Shown: positions 12,093-23,339, numbered from the stretch's first letter. The stretch is DNA of 64,000 bases from Dictyophora rubrovolvata (GCA_029959195.1 CP114126.1:310001-374000), one strand, 5' to 3'. Notes: generated by a model from the letters alone, not told the origin. A program made the numbers and translations.

Positions 12093-12533
12093 TGACAGAC
12101 GGTGAAAGTGTAATTGTGCATGTTCTGTGTAATTTAGAATGCGTTTTTTTTTTGGATAAATAAATAAGGATTTATATTGTAGCAGAACAACGTTGTGGCG
12201 CTGTCAAAACCGAAAAAGGGCGGAAAACACGCTACAGCCTCGTTTTCTTCCTAAGTCTGACTAGATGGGCGTCCAAGGGGAAAAAAGTTCTACGGCCGGC
12301 TTCGGCAGAATAGGTTTTTTCAAGGCGCCCGAGTCGATGTCGGTTTAATAGCTTGCGGGTCTCACAAGAGTCGGATTCCGTATCCAAATTCTGAGCCTTG
12401 AGGCTACCCCGTTGTTAACGACCCAACACCTGTCGGAACTTGACGTGGATAGGAAATGGGACATGGGACCAATGAGTCTATTTACTCTAGGATTGTTACC
12501 AAGGCGCGCAAAGTTCAAGCCGTTTTGCCCAGA
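12093..12533. other. Intergenic, no gene seen
   Basis: Holds the AACS 3' end, an AT-rich block with a T-run at 12140-12180, and the promoter side of the first MARVEL gene. A minus-strand frame at 12345-12539 has no protein-like features. Confidence 0.4.
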
Positions 12534-13715
12534 ATGCATCTAGTCTTCAATGCTGTAAGAGCTTTTACGTTCGGTACGTCTCTTTTTCTTATTTTGCGGT
12601 CTTAGCAAACAAAACGTCTTAATATCTATTGTTTCACAGTTGCTATTTTGACATGGTCGCTCATTGTTCTCGCCATAGCCATTCATTTCCAAATTCTACT
12701 AGTTCCTTCAGACCTAAGTATGTTTTATTCTGGGCTTTGCGCTTGTGTCTATGGTCTCTAACAGTTTCCTGAAGCTCGATTTATACCCCTTGCACTATTC
12801 ACTTCTGCATTTACGATTTTTGTGATCCTGTCATTGTGCGCTATATTAGGCGGTGTAGCTTTGATTCTCAACTAATATTATTTCTGGTTCTAGATTGGTG
12901 CTTAGTACCCTACGCAAAATCAATCCTGTAACGACTCGAGTCGAGTTATTAATAGTCGGCCTAGTGGCTACTTTTTGGCTTGGTGTGTACATATTACCGT
13001 CCCTTGAACTATCGTTTGCTAATTAGTTCCCGTAGCTCTTGGATTGTTGACCGTCACATCACCATCACAGGATGCAGAAGTGGAGTGTTTCGACGATGAC
13101 GGTTCTTTAGAGGTTACCAGTTGTAAGCGAAGCTTTCTCAGTTTATTGTGTTTCGGTTCAGCTGAAGCAATGGAATAGTCAACACGGATACCTTCCACGC
13201 ACAATACCGAGTAATAGAAGCATTTTCCTTATTCAACACCGTTTTGAGTAAGTGGTTCTTACATCATTTTCAGTACAATTTTTTTTTCATTCACCTTTCT
13301 ACCAGCGTGGGGTTACTTGCTCGTTCTTTTGTTCCTTGCACTACGTCATCACTATCTTGGCTGGAAAGCTGTCTGGCACACTCCGGCTACCACTTCGCCA
13401 CTACATAGACGTCCATCTACAAAACCAACTCGCTCTGGAAGCCTGCCTGCCCCTGTGACCGCCCGTGGCATAATCACAGAGAAACCGCGTCGTGAACGTT
13501 CACGACATCATTCATCTTCCCCCCAAGCCCGAGAAAATGATGGGGATCGATATACCACTGCGCCGCGCCGATATCATTATTCTTCACAACAAGATGTTGT
13601 CCCTGTAACCTCCAAGGATCCTAAGCTCGCTGGAACGAAGACTTATGTTGTTTATGTACCCCGTCCTGAGGAATCGCATCCCAGGACTCACCACAAACGA
13701 TACAATACCTCGTAG
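12534..13715 (+). CDS. Four-span membrane protein, MARVEL-like (copy 1)
   Basis: Small membrane protein with four predicted spans, one per small exon. Exon 1 starts MHLVFNAVRAFTF. Span 1 is VAILTWSLIVLAIAIHFQIL, span 2 FIPLALFTSAFTIFVILSL, span 3 VELLIVGLVATFWLVPVALG, span 4 TWGYLLVLLFLALRHHYLGW. The loop between spans 3 and 4 holds cysteine and acidic residues and ends YRVIEAFSLFNTVL, the pattern seen in fungal MARVEL proteins. A basic, Ser/Pro-rich cytosolic tail of about 100 residues follows (RRERSRHHSSS, then VVYVPRPEE). Six introns join in phase in my model. Fungal MARVEL proteins organise membrane microdomains (eisosome-linked Nce102 and relatives); the role here is inferred only from topology. 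It belongs with copies at 16792 and 18009. Confidence 0.75.
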
Positions 13716-13989
13716 GATGGTTATTGTTTGAGTTTCACTTTTTTCTGGTTGGGGTTTGAGTTAGCGTAGTTTTCATTTGTTGTACCAAGGAAATTTTAGC
13801 GCGAAATATGAATATACGAGGTTTGGGTGTTCCAAATTTTTACCGGAAGTTTGTCGCAAAAATCCTAACCATCTTTTAACCTGGTAAAGCGCCGGCGACT
13901 CGTCTTTAAGATTGGTATTAGTTTCGGAACCAGCCTTTATATTACGTCACTCACCCGCCGGACAACATATGGGCGAAGTTTCTGGAATA

Positions 13990-15903
13990 TCAGGTGTATT
14001 CCTCTTCGTCCATGTCGTCCCAGAGCCAGTGCGCCGCCATCTGAGCCCGTTCCTCCTCCGACTCGTACGCCGCCAATGCAACCTCCTTCATCTTCTTGCT
14101 GTATGCCAAGGCCTCCTCGTAGTGCTCGACGGGCACCCAGCCCTCCGGTCCCAATCCGAATGCGTTCTGGCAGACCTCTAGAAGCTCATCCACTTCTCTC
14201 TGTTCTGCATCCAGCTCCATTGCCTCGCGCACATCATTGGGGTCGAACACAAAAGGACACAGCGAGTCTCCTTCGGTGAGCGCCTCCCAGTTCTTCATTG
14301 CTTCTATCAGCGCAACTTTCAGCGAGTGAGTTTCGCCTTCCCACGGGTTACTGGCGTGGCGAAAAAGGCAGCTGCGGAGTGCACTCATGGGTTCCGTCAA
14401 TGTCGCATAATGAAGCACGTTGTACTTCTGTGTTTTCGACGTAGTGGTAATGGACGAGGCGGCGACGGTAGAGTTCCATCTCTCTGCTTCGCTGGGTTTC
14501 GTCCAAGTGGTCCAAGTTCTCCGGTAGCAAAGGCCGCGTCATAGATTGCGAGCCAGGATCATCGTAGTTCTGTAGCTGTTGGGATATACTGGCAAGGAGA
14601 AACAGGGGTAGAATCGAGGTGTGTTGCCAGTCGATCAGGCCGACGATGTGCAAGTTAGAGTCGGGCGACCTGGAAACGATGATATTGCCCGGCCGGAGGT
14701 CGGGATGTCGAATGTGGAAACAACTGGCCCAGTCCCTAGGGATCAGTGACGACGCAATGCGGAGATAGCGTTCGAGGTTCTCGATGTGATCCGACGGCGG
14801 CTGCTTCTGGTACTTGTAAGTTTCCCTCATTGCACGATCGAACGGCAACAGGGGTCGACCGAACCTCCGCAGATAAGCTAGTTCCTTTTCGGCTCCTTTT
14901 GCGAGCGCCGCTTTAGCACTCTCGTCTATAGTTATCAATGTTAGTTTAAGGGAGTAATAAAAAAAAGGCAGAGAGCGGCCTACATGGTCCTCGATCTAAT
15001 TCGAGCTGTGATCTCCTGCCATACCATAGAAGGGGACCGTGTATCTGGACCGACGCTGAAACGCTTGTCCTTTAGTGTGATGCCCGGCCCAGTAGGCCCA
15101 GAGACCAAGTCTTCGATATAGTACAGGCTTCCGCCAGCCGGGAAAGCAATCGACATCATCTTCTTTTCGAGTTCAGCAAGTTGTTGCGAGATTGAAATGA
15201 TTTCCTTTTCCCCTAGGTCGAACCATATGTCGCTTAAGTCGGTACCTTGTATGAATTCCATGAAGATGTACTCGGTCCCTGCCGCGTTGTTCGGCACAGG
15301 TGAGTATCCGTATACCTCAGGTATAGGCAACCCAAGGGAATGGAGTAAGGCCATAGTAGCCGCTTCACTAGCGATAGTGAAATACTTGGGAGTCGTAACC
15401 AGGTACGGGATACGCGCCACCAATCGGAAGCCACAGCGCATGGTGATGAGGAAGGTACGGTTAAACCCACCCTCTGCTAACTTTTCAAAGCTGACGATAT
15501 CATCAAGACTTCTATTGACGGACTCCGCTGCAAGTCGACTTAGCTCATCGACGTTAAAGACACGTCTACGTTCTGCGCGGCGAAGGTCATCGTTGTAGCT
15601 GAACATGTTAAATTCCGGGTTAGACATTATGTATACCCCATAGAATAGCATGCATGAGACTTACATCCAACGCCCTGACGTGTATTCAAAAAAGTTACTA
15701 CGAACTGGAAGATGCGTCATATTAGAGAACGCGCGACGTGGCGGCCAATGGGTCCAAGTGGCGATGGAGCTAGAGGAAACGTGAAACGGACATGGCGATG
15801 AGCAAGGACGGCGCAGAGACAGCGAGACTGGAACTGCCGGCAAGTCGAAGGGCATGCCAATATAAATACGTGGAGGGAAACCAGCTAGCACAGGATTCAA
15901 CAC
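13990..15903 (-). CDS. APH-fold phosphotransferase, AIM9-like
   Basis: Aminoglycoside-phosphotransferase-type kinase fold, closest in style to the fungal AIM9 family (altered inheritance of mitochondria); substrate unknown. Exon 1 (to about 15663) has a basic, Ser-rich leader that could target mitochondria and the family start THLPVRSNFFEYTSGRW. After an intron come YNDDLRRAERRRVFNVDEL, a Gly-rich ATP loop (KLAEGGFNRTFLI) and the lysine-position strand (FRLVARIPY). The catalytic loop is HPDLRPGNIIVS and the metal-binding motif GLIDWQH. The C-terminus is acidic (WDDMDEEEYT). Near 14425 the frame of the upstream exon (YHYVENTE) runs into a stop, whereas the family-like continuation (LHYATLTEPMSALRS) is in another frame, with no acceptable intron between. 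This looks like a frameshift or an assembly error. A shorter start in exon 1 (MTHLPVRS) is equally possible. It lies antisense between MARVEL copies 1 and 2. Confidence 0.8.
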
Positions 15904-16505
15904 AGACTCCTACTTAGATGGAAGGCCCCACTAAGATTCAATTTCGCGCAAAATGTCTTTCTGACTTTCAAAATATTGGCGTCGTTCCAAGGTCTCACTG
16001 ACATTCGAAAAGTCTTTCCGAATTTCAGATATTATGACGTGAATCTAAACATCCAATTTCGTGGGACAAGTTGCCTAAGCCGATAGTCTAAATTTCTTGG
16101 TCCCGTCTTTGGGATAGACTGTGCAGAAAAAATGTTATTCGTGTAATCTCGATCGACACCGGGCGCAGAAGCCTCAACAGGCCCATTTTTTCCCGTTTTC
16201 GCGTCTAAATGTGGGTACCGATGAGATGGCCTTTCGCAGCCGTCATATCTTAATTCGCTTACCTTTGGTGGCCGTTTTGAAATAAATTTCTTTCGCAAGA
16301 GTTTTTGATATACACGTCTTGAATATCAAGGGCGATTGACATTATCGCTGAAATCTTCGTCCACGAAAAGTCCCATGATATTGTTGTTGCATTCTGTTAA
16401 CGCATCATACGTTACATATCCTATTATGCGACTGTCTTTTGGGTTTATGGTTTATGTCGCAAAATCCGAGAGTGCAAGGCCCAAATCTGACCGACGCTGA
16501 AGCGC
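15904..16505. other. Intergenic, no gene seen
   Basis: Upstream of the AIM9-like gene and of MARVEL copy 2. A minus-strand frame at 16032-16298 has no recognisable feature. The sequence is of mixed composition and ends in the tandem repeat at 16506. Confidence 0.4.
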
Positions 16506-16652
16506 CTGATGGCGACTGACCGATTGGAGTGAAATCCTGATGGCGACTGACCGATTGGAGTGAAATCCTGCTGGCAACTGACGGACTTTAGTCAAATCCT
16601 GCTGGCAACTGACGGACTGAGTGAAGACCTGCTGGCAGCAACGGACGGATTC
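16506..16652. repeat. 31-bp minisatellite, about 4.6 units
   Basis: Imperfect head-to-tail repeats begin with CTG at 16506, 16537, 16568, 16599 and 16629 (periods 31, 31, 31, 30). Units 1 and 2 are nearly identical (CTGATGGCGACTGACCGATT...). Units 3 and 4 share a variant (CTGCTGGCAACTGACGGACT...). Unit 5 is partial. The pairwise pattern suggests duplication of one unit followed by a second duplication of a diverged copy. It lies 140-290 bp upstream of the MARVEL copy 2 start, so it may sit in the promoter. Confidence 0.85.
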
Positions 16653-16791
16653 TGTTTCTAATCACTCGGCTCGAGTCTATATTTGATTCCGGATAGGGAT
16701 ACGTAGCATTTGATGCACGTGTTTGCCCGACACTTGAATGATGTTTATATTTAAATAATCGCAGACCGACTTTTTCTCTTCTCAAGTCGCT

Positions 16792-17787
16792 ATGAGAACA
16801 ATTTATGCTAATCTTCGACTTTATGCATTTATAAGTGTTGGCATCGTTTCGGCCGTGACTTTGGGTCTAGCTGCTCATTTAGCTAATCAGTTTTTGCCAC
16901 ATCTAAGAGGTGCGTCATATTTCACGGTTTAATGCAGACCTACGGGACTTATTTAATGTGAACGATTTTTATAGCTGACTATAGTATCTTCACTATTATC
17001 ATACCCTCTCTCACGATTTTAATGATGATATTTCTGTATGAGTTTTTCATTATCATGCCAAGATAGAGGGCTTATTTTCCATTTTTAGTTTGTTACGATC
17101 TCAACCTCGAGTAGATGCCTTTGTCTTGTTCATTCTTGGCGTATTGTGGCTTACTACGGCAGCATGGACGGTGGATATGGTCGGCGGGGTTCAATGTTCC
17201 ATGTTGGGTTCACAAACATTAGAGGCTAAGAACGGCAATACTTGTGCGGCATTTTTTATATTGATTTTATGGGCAGTACCATTAATTATGCGCTAGTTTC
17301 CGCTGTCGAATGGTGTAGAGAAATGAAGGCTATAGAAGCTACGTCGTGGGCCGTGTTTGTCGTTTGTCTGTATCATTTATTTTTTTCATATTCATATCAC
17401 ACAAAAGTCATTCTGACCACCGATCATCGATTTTCAGTTGCTATCTTTTTCGTGCTTACTATTTCATTAACAACGCGTGCTCAAGCAATCGGAAGATATA
17501 ATGCCTGGGCTCAATCAGTATCCAATCTACAGTGGTGGTCTGAAGGAGGCAATGATTATGCCTATGGGCCCGATTCCTCTTCATATGGGGGAGGCTTCTC
17601 TCCTACGAATAGAGGGTATCCTATGGCGCAACAATTCCCTCCCAACGCACAGATCATCCAGCAGCAACCAGGACATTCACTGTTGATTCGACCGGGTCAA
17701 AATGGACACCCTGCCGTAGTTCAGCAGGTTCCTGGAACAGTGATAGGCTCCCAAGCTCACAGTTTTATTCCGCCCCAGGACGCTTGA
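16792..17787 (+). CDS. Four-span membrane protein, MARVEL domain (copy 2)
   Basis: Exon 1 (MRTIYANLRLYAFISVGIVS... to LPHLR) holds span 1. Exon 2 (ADYSIFTIIIPSLTILMMIF) holds span 2. Exon 3 starts LLRSQPRVDAFVLFILGVLW, which is span 3, with a loop containing VGGVQCSMLGSQ. A 53-nt intron (about 17245-17297) with an internal ATTAATT branch-like site gives NTFSAVEWCREMKAIEATSW, the conserved Cys/IEA segment before span 4. After a further intron, AIFFVLTISLTTRAQ completes span 4. The tail is rich in Gly, Gln, Tyr and Pro (SSYGGGFSPT, IIQQQPGHS). This is the clearest MARVEL member of the three. A plasma-membrane microdomain role is inferred from the family only. Confidence 0.8.
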
Positions 17788-18008
17788 TAGACTCCTTTTG
17801 TTTCACTTAAAAAGCATTCTTTTCTATGGTTGTATTTACTGATTGTGTTTTAATGACCATGAATGCAAAGGCTGAAGAGGCGAAGCGTCTGTTGCACTTC
17901 CTGCCTCAAGGACTACACGTGGCAACATATTATAATAACAATAAGAAGCCCTCTTTTTTTTAAAAAAAAAAACATAAGTTCCTGAGAAACCATTCCTTTC
18001 GTTCTGGA

Positions 18009-18846
18009 ATGCCTCTTTTCAGACATCATCCCCTTCGCAGCATTGGCTACGGTGCGTGCAGACTCAGAGTCGCATACCATTATCATTGTTTTCTGGTACT
18101 GAAGGGTTATTTGTATGCGTGGTTAGCACTGGGCCTCGCGTTAGTTGCCCACTTCATTCATAAGTTTATACCGGACACGCACTGTGAATTACTCCTTCGA
18201 GAGAAAGTATGGAAAAGAGAGTCTGATAATAATTTAATATCTAGTCGCTTTTAGCCTGACGTCGTCTTCCGTTGCCATCCTCGCCTTATCTTCGTTAGCA
18301 ATCATGTAAGCCTACCAACCTCACTGTATTTGATATGACCACCTTATAATCTTAATTTCTTGACAGGACGGTAGCACACCACACTCGACAGGGTCAGGTC
18401 ATGACGCAGACTCAGGAAGAAATGCTATTGATCGGAGCGTTTGGGCTTTTCTGGCTCTGTAAGTGATCAATTATCGCGATGGCTCGTAGCGAATTGGTAG
18501 AATTGTTCTGTACAGCCATGCTGGTGATTTTGCGTGCGTATCGTTCCCGAAATGACTTGCCCAACACTGGCGTTAGCACTGGCAGCGCAATAGGCAGCCG
18601 GAATCCGCAGGCGGGTACGGCAAGGCGTCCAGAATGGTGCAGTAAAGACAGCACACTCTGTATCATTGAAGAGTGGATTCATAGTCCCTATTGATGTTGA
18701 TATACGGATTTGCCATTGTTTAAAACTTATTTTGTTTCCGAAATATAAGCCATCATGACTCAACCACTGATAATCTTACCTTTGTACTTGTCACACTGGC
18801 ACACTTACTAGGTGGTGCGCCATTCGGCTGTTTCCATTATCTCTAA
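18009..18846 (+). CDS. MARVEL-like protein (copy 3), 3' half uncertain
   Basis: Exon 1 contains GYLYAWLALGLALVAHFIHK, aligning with span 1 of copy 2 (RLYAFISVGIVS...). An in-phase intron leads to FAFSLTSSSVAILALSSLAI (span 2), then TVAHHTRQGQVMTQTQEEML and LLIGAFGLFWL (span 3). A further exon can be read as SMLVILRAYRSRND... to RPEWCSKDSTLCIIEEWIH, with the cysteines seen in the extracellular loop of the paralogues. A possible last exon has NLTFVLVTLAHLLGG and ends at 18846, but I could not make its phase join the preceding exon. The canonical IEAFSW-type segment is missing. Either my 3' model is wrong or the copy is decaying. A short open stretch at 18953-18998 ([16 protein letters not shown]) is another candidate for its end. 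Confidence 0.5.
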
Positions 18847-18932
18847 TATCTTCCTTCTGACCTTTGTTTACTTTCAACATCTCGCTACACACGATTTCAA
18901 CGTTATCGACCATTCCTGACTGAATTAACACT

Positions 18933-19845
18933 ATGATGAGTCTTCTGTGTCATAGATCGCAGGTGTATGTACTTACCTGACCTTGTGGCGACGTAGATAC
19001 GCAGTAAGGCGTCGTGTCGAAACGGATGTCATGAAGCTGTATGTACATCGTTCCTCTCTCAGCTACTTCCCTATCATGTTTCATTAATCGTCAGGCTTAT
19101 GTCCGATTACGAGGTGAATCTCGTCAATGATAACATGCAAGAATTCCATGTCCTGTTTTATGGACCAACTGAAAGTGCGTGCGCTAATCTCAGCAAGCTT
19201 TGTTAGGAAGAGAAAACTAAACGTTGTTTTATAGCCCCGTTTGCAGGAGGAGTGTGGAAAATCCATGTCGAACTCCCAGATCAATATCCGTTTAAATCTC
19301 CTAGCATCGGTTTTATGAACAAGATCTTCCATCCCAATATTGACGAATTGCAAGTCGTCTACTTTATCATACTACCAAAAACTCAAGCAATCTTCATTTT
19401 TATATAGAAGTGGCTCGGTCTGTCTTGATGTCATAAACCAAACGTGGTCTCCGATGTTTGGTAAGTATAGCTTCTCCACTCTTCGCTCTTTGGTCTCTGT
19501 TTATTCCGAGTATCTCAGATATGATCAACATTTTCGAAGTGTTTTTGCCCCAACTCTTACGTTACCCCAATCCAAACGACCCTCTCAATGGTGAGGCCGC
19601 TGCTCTGCTAATGCGGCACCCCAAAGAGTATGAGCAGAAAGTTAAAGGTACGCAATAACCAGGCATGATACCATAAGTAATCACACAAGAAAAACTATCT
19701 CTTTCGTTGTTTAGATTATGTACAACGGTTCGCTACGAAGGAGGCTGCCAATGCCGCAGGTGGATCGTCCAAGGATGATAAAGAAGACGAGGAAGATAGA
19801 CTAAGCGATGTTGGTAGCTTCAGTGACCCCGACGATGAATCATGA
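18933..19845 (+). CDS. Ubiquitin-conjugating enzyme E2, UBE2H/Ubc8 type
   Basis: E2 enzyme carrying ubiquitin as a thioester; Ubc8/UBE2H works with the GID/CTLH ligase, which in yeast degrades gluconeogenic enzymes when glucose returns. The core reads [20 protein letters not shown], then [40 protein letters not shown] with the HPN motif, and [15 protein letters not shown] with the catalytic cysteine. [20 protein letters not shown] and an acidic C-terminal tail ([13 protein letters not shown]) follow, both hallmarks of this subfamily. Length after splicing is near 185 aa, as expected. The first exon is uncertain. The model that fits phase is ATG-ATG-A, a 65-nt intron and then RRRVETD, giving [14 protein letters not shown]. 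An open frame also runs directly upstream into the E2 (see findings). Confidence 0.88.
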
Positions 19846-20241
19846 GATACCACACAAACCACGCAAATTGCCTGATCAAACTGACACGACTTTTGGTCTT
19901 TCGGCCTCCCGGTTTCTATGGCTCTTCCCTGTCCTTTCTGATCTAGTTAGATCATACCTGGCTCCAATTCGACCGAAACATGGTCTGCTTTCATTGTCAC
20001 ACATACATACACTAGATCCACGAATCATATCATAAGTCTTAATGTATTTATTTTTTGGGACCTTCACGGACGGAAAGAGGGAGAAATGTTGAATTTCTTG
20101 TTCAGAAAGGGGAGGAATTCTGTTTTGTCTGCCATGACGAATCGTGCTACCAATAATAGCATATCTTCCTCCTTCTCGTCCTTTGTAGTTTTTGAAACTG
20201 TTTTGTGTTACACTAACAAAGACAATGGGCTTGCTTTCTCT
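19846..20241. other. Convergent spacer between E2 and THOC5
   Basis: Contains both 3' ends (E2 stop at 19845, THOC5 stop at 20242). AT-rich stretches at 20030-20060 may hold poly(A) signals. No gene is visible. Confidence 0.4.
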
Positions 20242-21145
20242 TCAAGGGGTCTGCGAAGAAGATTCTTTCGGAGTGGGGGTTATGATGATTGCGGGTCCCC
20301 CCGTGGCATCCATTGCAGTTGAGACATTCTCGACAATGTTTTGTCTTGAAGGCACAAGCTCAGTTACTTTACTTTGGGCGTCCATACTCGCCTGCTCAAA
20401 CTCTTCAGTACAAGGGTGAGAAAGAGGTCGGTATTTAGATATTACCTTTGACACAAGTTCAATTTGTGAATTGATAATGTCTAATTTGGCTTGCTGTTCG
20501 CGGCTTTCTTTGAGAATATCATCCCTTTCAGCTATCAACTGTTTCTTGAACTCGTCCAACCTTGGAAAGAAAAAAGATATGAATACGGCCAAATCAATTA
20601 TAAGTATAAATTCCATACCGCTGCCTTTCAGAAAGCTCAAAATTCAAACGGTTAATCGTGAGCTGATGTTCGTTTTGAGTGGCCTCTAGGGTTCGCAACT
20701 CTAAAGGGGCTAGTGTAAGAAATTCCTCTGTAGAATACAACGGTATATCCTGATATATCGATCTTTGAAATCAATGCATTACTTAGCAAAAAGAAACAAA
20801 GGAGTCAAAATATTGGTTAGCGCACGCAAACTGTCGGCATTTCTCAATTTCCTTTTCAAAGTGTCTCCGTTCGTACATTAAGTTTTGAAGGCCGAGATGT
20901 ATGTGATCCATTGTCTGCCGGGCCTCCGCTGTCTTCTGCTTATGATCACGAACAGCGGCATTGGCGACTCGGTTGAGGCCCTTCAGCTGGGCAAAAAGGG
21001 CACCTCCTTCTGAAAGTAAAATGTCCGGATCGGGAGTGGCTGTAGAAACAAGCTCTCGTATTCGTTGAATTAGTCTGTCATGAGAAGACAGTGACGTTGG
21101 GTTGTGAATTAGGGCAGGGCTGATCGTGGAAAGTGGCGAATCCAT
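20242..21145 (-). CDS. THO complex subunit 5 (THOC5/FMIP-like)
   Basis: Component of the THO/TREX complex, which packages nascent mRNA and couples transcription to export. The N-terminal exon (21145 to about 20785) starts MDSPLSTISPALIHN and includes ALFAQLKGLNRVANAAVRDH and GLQNLMYERRHFEKEIEKCR, the best-conserved THOC5 helix. After introns come FLTLAPLELRTLEATQNEHQ and LTINRLNFELSERQRLDEFK, then a coiled coil (QLIAERDDILKESREQQAKL). The protein ends in a Thr/Pro-rich tail. At roughly 270-290 residues it matches the conserved coiled-coil part and lacks the long C-terminal half of animal THOC5. It is divergent from G6PD, with 370 bp between starts. Confidence 0.85.
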
Positions 21146-21515
21146 AATTGAAGCCCTGGTTGCAGAAGTTTAAAGAGTTATCATAAACTAGCCAGTAGTT
21201 GCTGTTAGCTTATCAGAGCCTGAGAGCTTTGTACAGACGCCGGCACTGTCGTCATCAGGATTTCCTGCGAGGAGCGCGCATTGAAGTTCGAGAGTTTTAT
21301 ATTTATTTTACGAGGGTTTAATACTAAATGGGAAATGAGATTTACTAATACCATCAAAAAGGATCCATTCGTGCGCACTGTCGTAAGCCAATTATGTCAC
21401 GGCAGGCATCTTCAGTTACTCAGCTTGACCCACAGCCGGAACGATCATATATCATAGTCCTGTCTCACGTCCACATCCTTCCCTCGACCATCTCTCACGA
21501 ACATCACCGAAATTC
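21146..21515. other. Divergent promoter region, THOC5 / G6PD
   Basis: A 370-bp region between two start codons in opposite orientation. AT-rich at 21300-21360 and CT-rich just before the G6PD ATG. No clear TATA box for either gene. Confidence 0.4.
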
Positions 21516-23339
21516 ATGGCCAACAGATCAAACACAGTGTCGGGCGCGATTCCCTCACTGGGCGCCGCCTCTGAATCCGAAGAGTTTAAAGACAACACTG
21601 TTATCGTCGGTACGTAATTGTAATCTCGACGACAACGGTCTCACTCATTTTGTTCCCTTTCGGCAGTATTTGGCGCATCGGGTGATTTGGCAAAGAAAAA
21701 GGTGGGCTTTATGACCTTTTTTTTTTTTTGAAAAAGTTCAGACTGAGATGATTTGTCTGGGAAAAGACCTATCCAGCTCTGTTTGGTCTTTACAGATTAG
21801 GCTTCTTGCCCGAGGATGTTCGCATTGTAGGATATGCCCGCACAAAGATGGACGATGCCGAGTATCAGAAACGTATAACATCATACGTTAAGAATCCAAA
21901 CAACGACTCCGAAATCTCTGAGAAACTCGAACAATTCAAGCGCATTTGTTCTCATGTGTCTGGAGGCTATGAGGATGACGAGAGTTTTCAAAACCTCAAC
22001 AAGTTCCTGGAGGGCATTGAATCCCACTATAGCCGAAAAAATCATCGCAATCGCTTGTTTTACCTCGCATTACCGCCCAGTGTCTTCATCCCTGTTGCTC
22101 GAAGGATTAAACGTAACGTATATCTCCAGAAGTCCGAGGGCCAGATTCGTGTCATCGTTGAGAAGCCTTTTGGAAAGGATTTAGATTCTTGTCGCGAGCT
22201 TTTGGGTGCCTTGAAACAAGATTGGACAGAAGACGAAACCTATCGGATAGACCACTACTTAGGCAAGGAAATGGTGAAGAATTTACTTGTCTTACGTTTC
22301 GCCAATATCGCCCTCGGGGCTGCATGGGATAAGAATTCGATTAGCAATGTCCAAATCACGTTTAAAGAGCCTTTTGGGACTGAAGGTCGCGGTGGTTATT
22401 TCGATGAATTTGGTATAATTCGCGATGTCTTACAGAACCGTGTGTTATCTGCTTTCTTTTTTACCAAGTGCTTTTGTGCTTATGCTATTACTGTCACATT
22501 AGACTTGTTACAGGTACTGAGCGTTCTGACAATGGAGCGACCCGTTTCATTCTCACCCGAAGACATTCGGGATGAGAAGGTTAAAGTATTACGCACCATT
22601 CCACCTGTCTCCCGTGAGGATATTTTACTGGGACAATACGTATCAGCGAACGGCAAACCAGGCTATCTCGATGACGAAACTGTTCCTCGTCATTCTAGAT
22701 GCCCCACCTATGCGGCGCTCACATTATGGATTCATAATCCCAGGTGGGAGGGTGTCCCATTTATCCTCAAAGCAGGCAAAGGTACGCCTTTCTAAACGGA
22801 CCCGTTATATCACTTGTTCTGAATTGTGCTGCAGCTCTGAACGAAGCCAAGGTTGAAATTCGTATACAATTCAAGGATGTTACGCAAGGAATATTCAAGG
22901 ACATTTCCCGTAACGAGCTCGTCATACGCATTCAGCCTTCTGAGGCCGTCTATCTGAAGCTCAACACCAAAACACCTGGTTTGCTCACTCAGGCATTGCC
23001 AGTAGAGATGGATTTGACATATAAAAAACGATTTTCTGAAACCTACATCCCTGAGGCCTACGAAACCCTTATTTTGGATGCTCTCAAAGGCGACCATTCC
23101 AACTTCGTCCGTGACGATGAATTGGACATCGCTTGGAAGGTTCGTCCAAGCCACAGGACTCCATTTATTATATATTTATATGTTTAAACGGTTTTTATCA
23201 GATATTTACACCCATTCTTCATTATATTGACGATAAGAACGGACCACGACCTCTTCTCTACCCTTATGGGTCCCGTGGACCCAAAGAGTTAGATGCATTC
23301 ATAACTAAATACGGCTTTAAGCGCTCAGGACAGAGATAG
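21516..23339 (+). CDS. ZWF1: Glucose-6-phosphate 1-dehydrogenase
   Basis: First enzyme of the oxidative pentose-phosphate pathway, making NADPH from glucose 6-phosphate. Start at 21516 (MANRSNTVSGAIPSLG). The NADP-binding motif reads VVFGASGDLAKKK across an intron, followed by TYPALFGLYRLGFLPEDVRI. The substrate-binding/active-site segment is YRIDHYLGKEMVKNLLVLRF with the essential lysine. EPFGTEGRGGYFDEFGIIRD and QNHLLQVLSVLTMERP follow; the intron inside this segment (about 22441-22505) restores the family His-Leu-Leu-Gln. The C-terminal half includes GVPFILKAGKALNEAKVEIR and ends GPKELDAFITKYGFKRSGQR. About 510 aa, with at least five introns. All expected motifs are intact. Confidence 0.95.

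Noticed and set aside
12290-12400. Stem-like block with CGGCCGGCTTCGGC, checked for a tRNA or structured RNA
   Set aside because: No cloverleaf, no GGTTCGA-type T-loop and no polymerase III box pair could be found.
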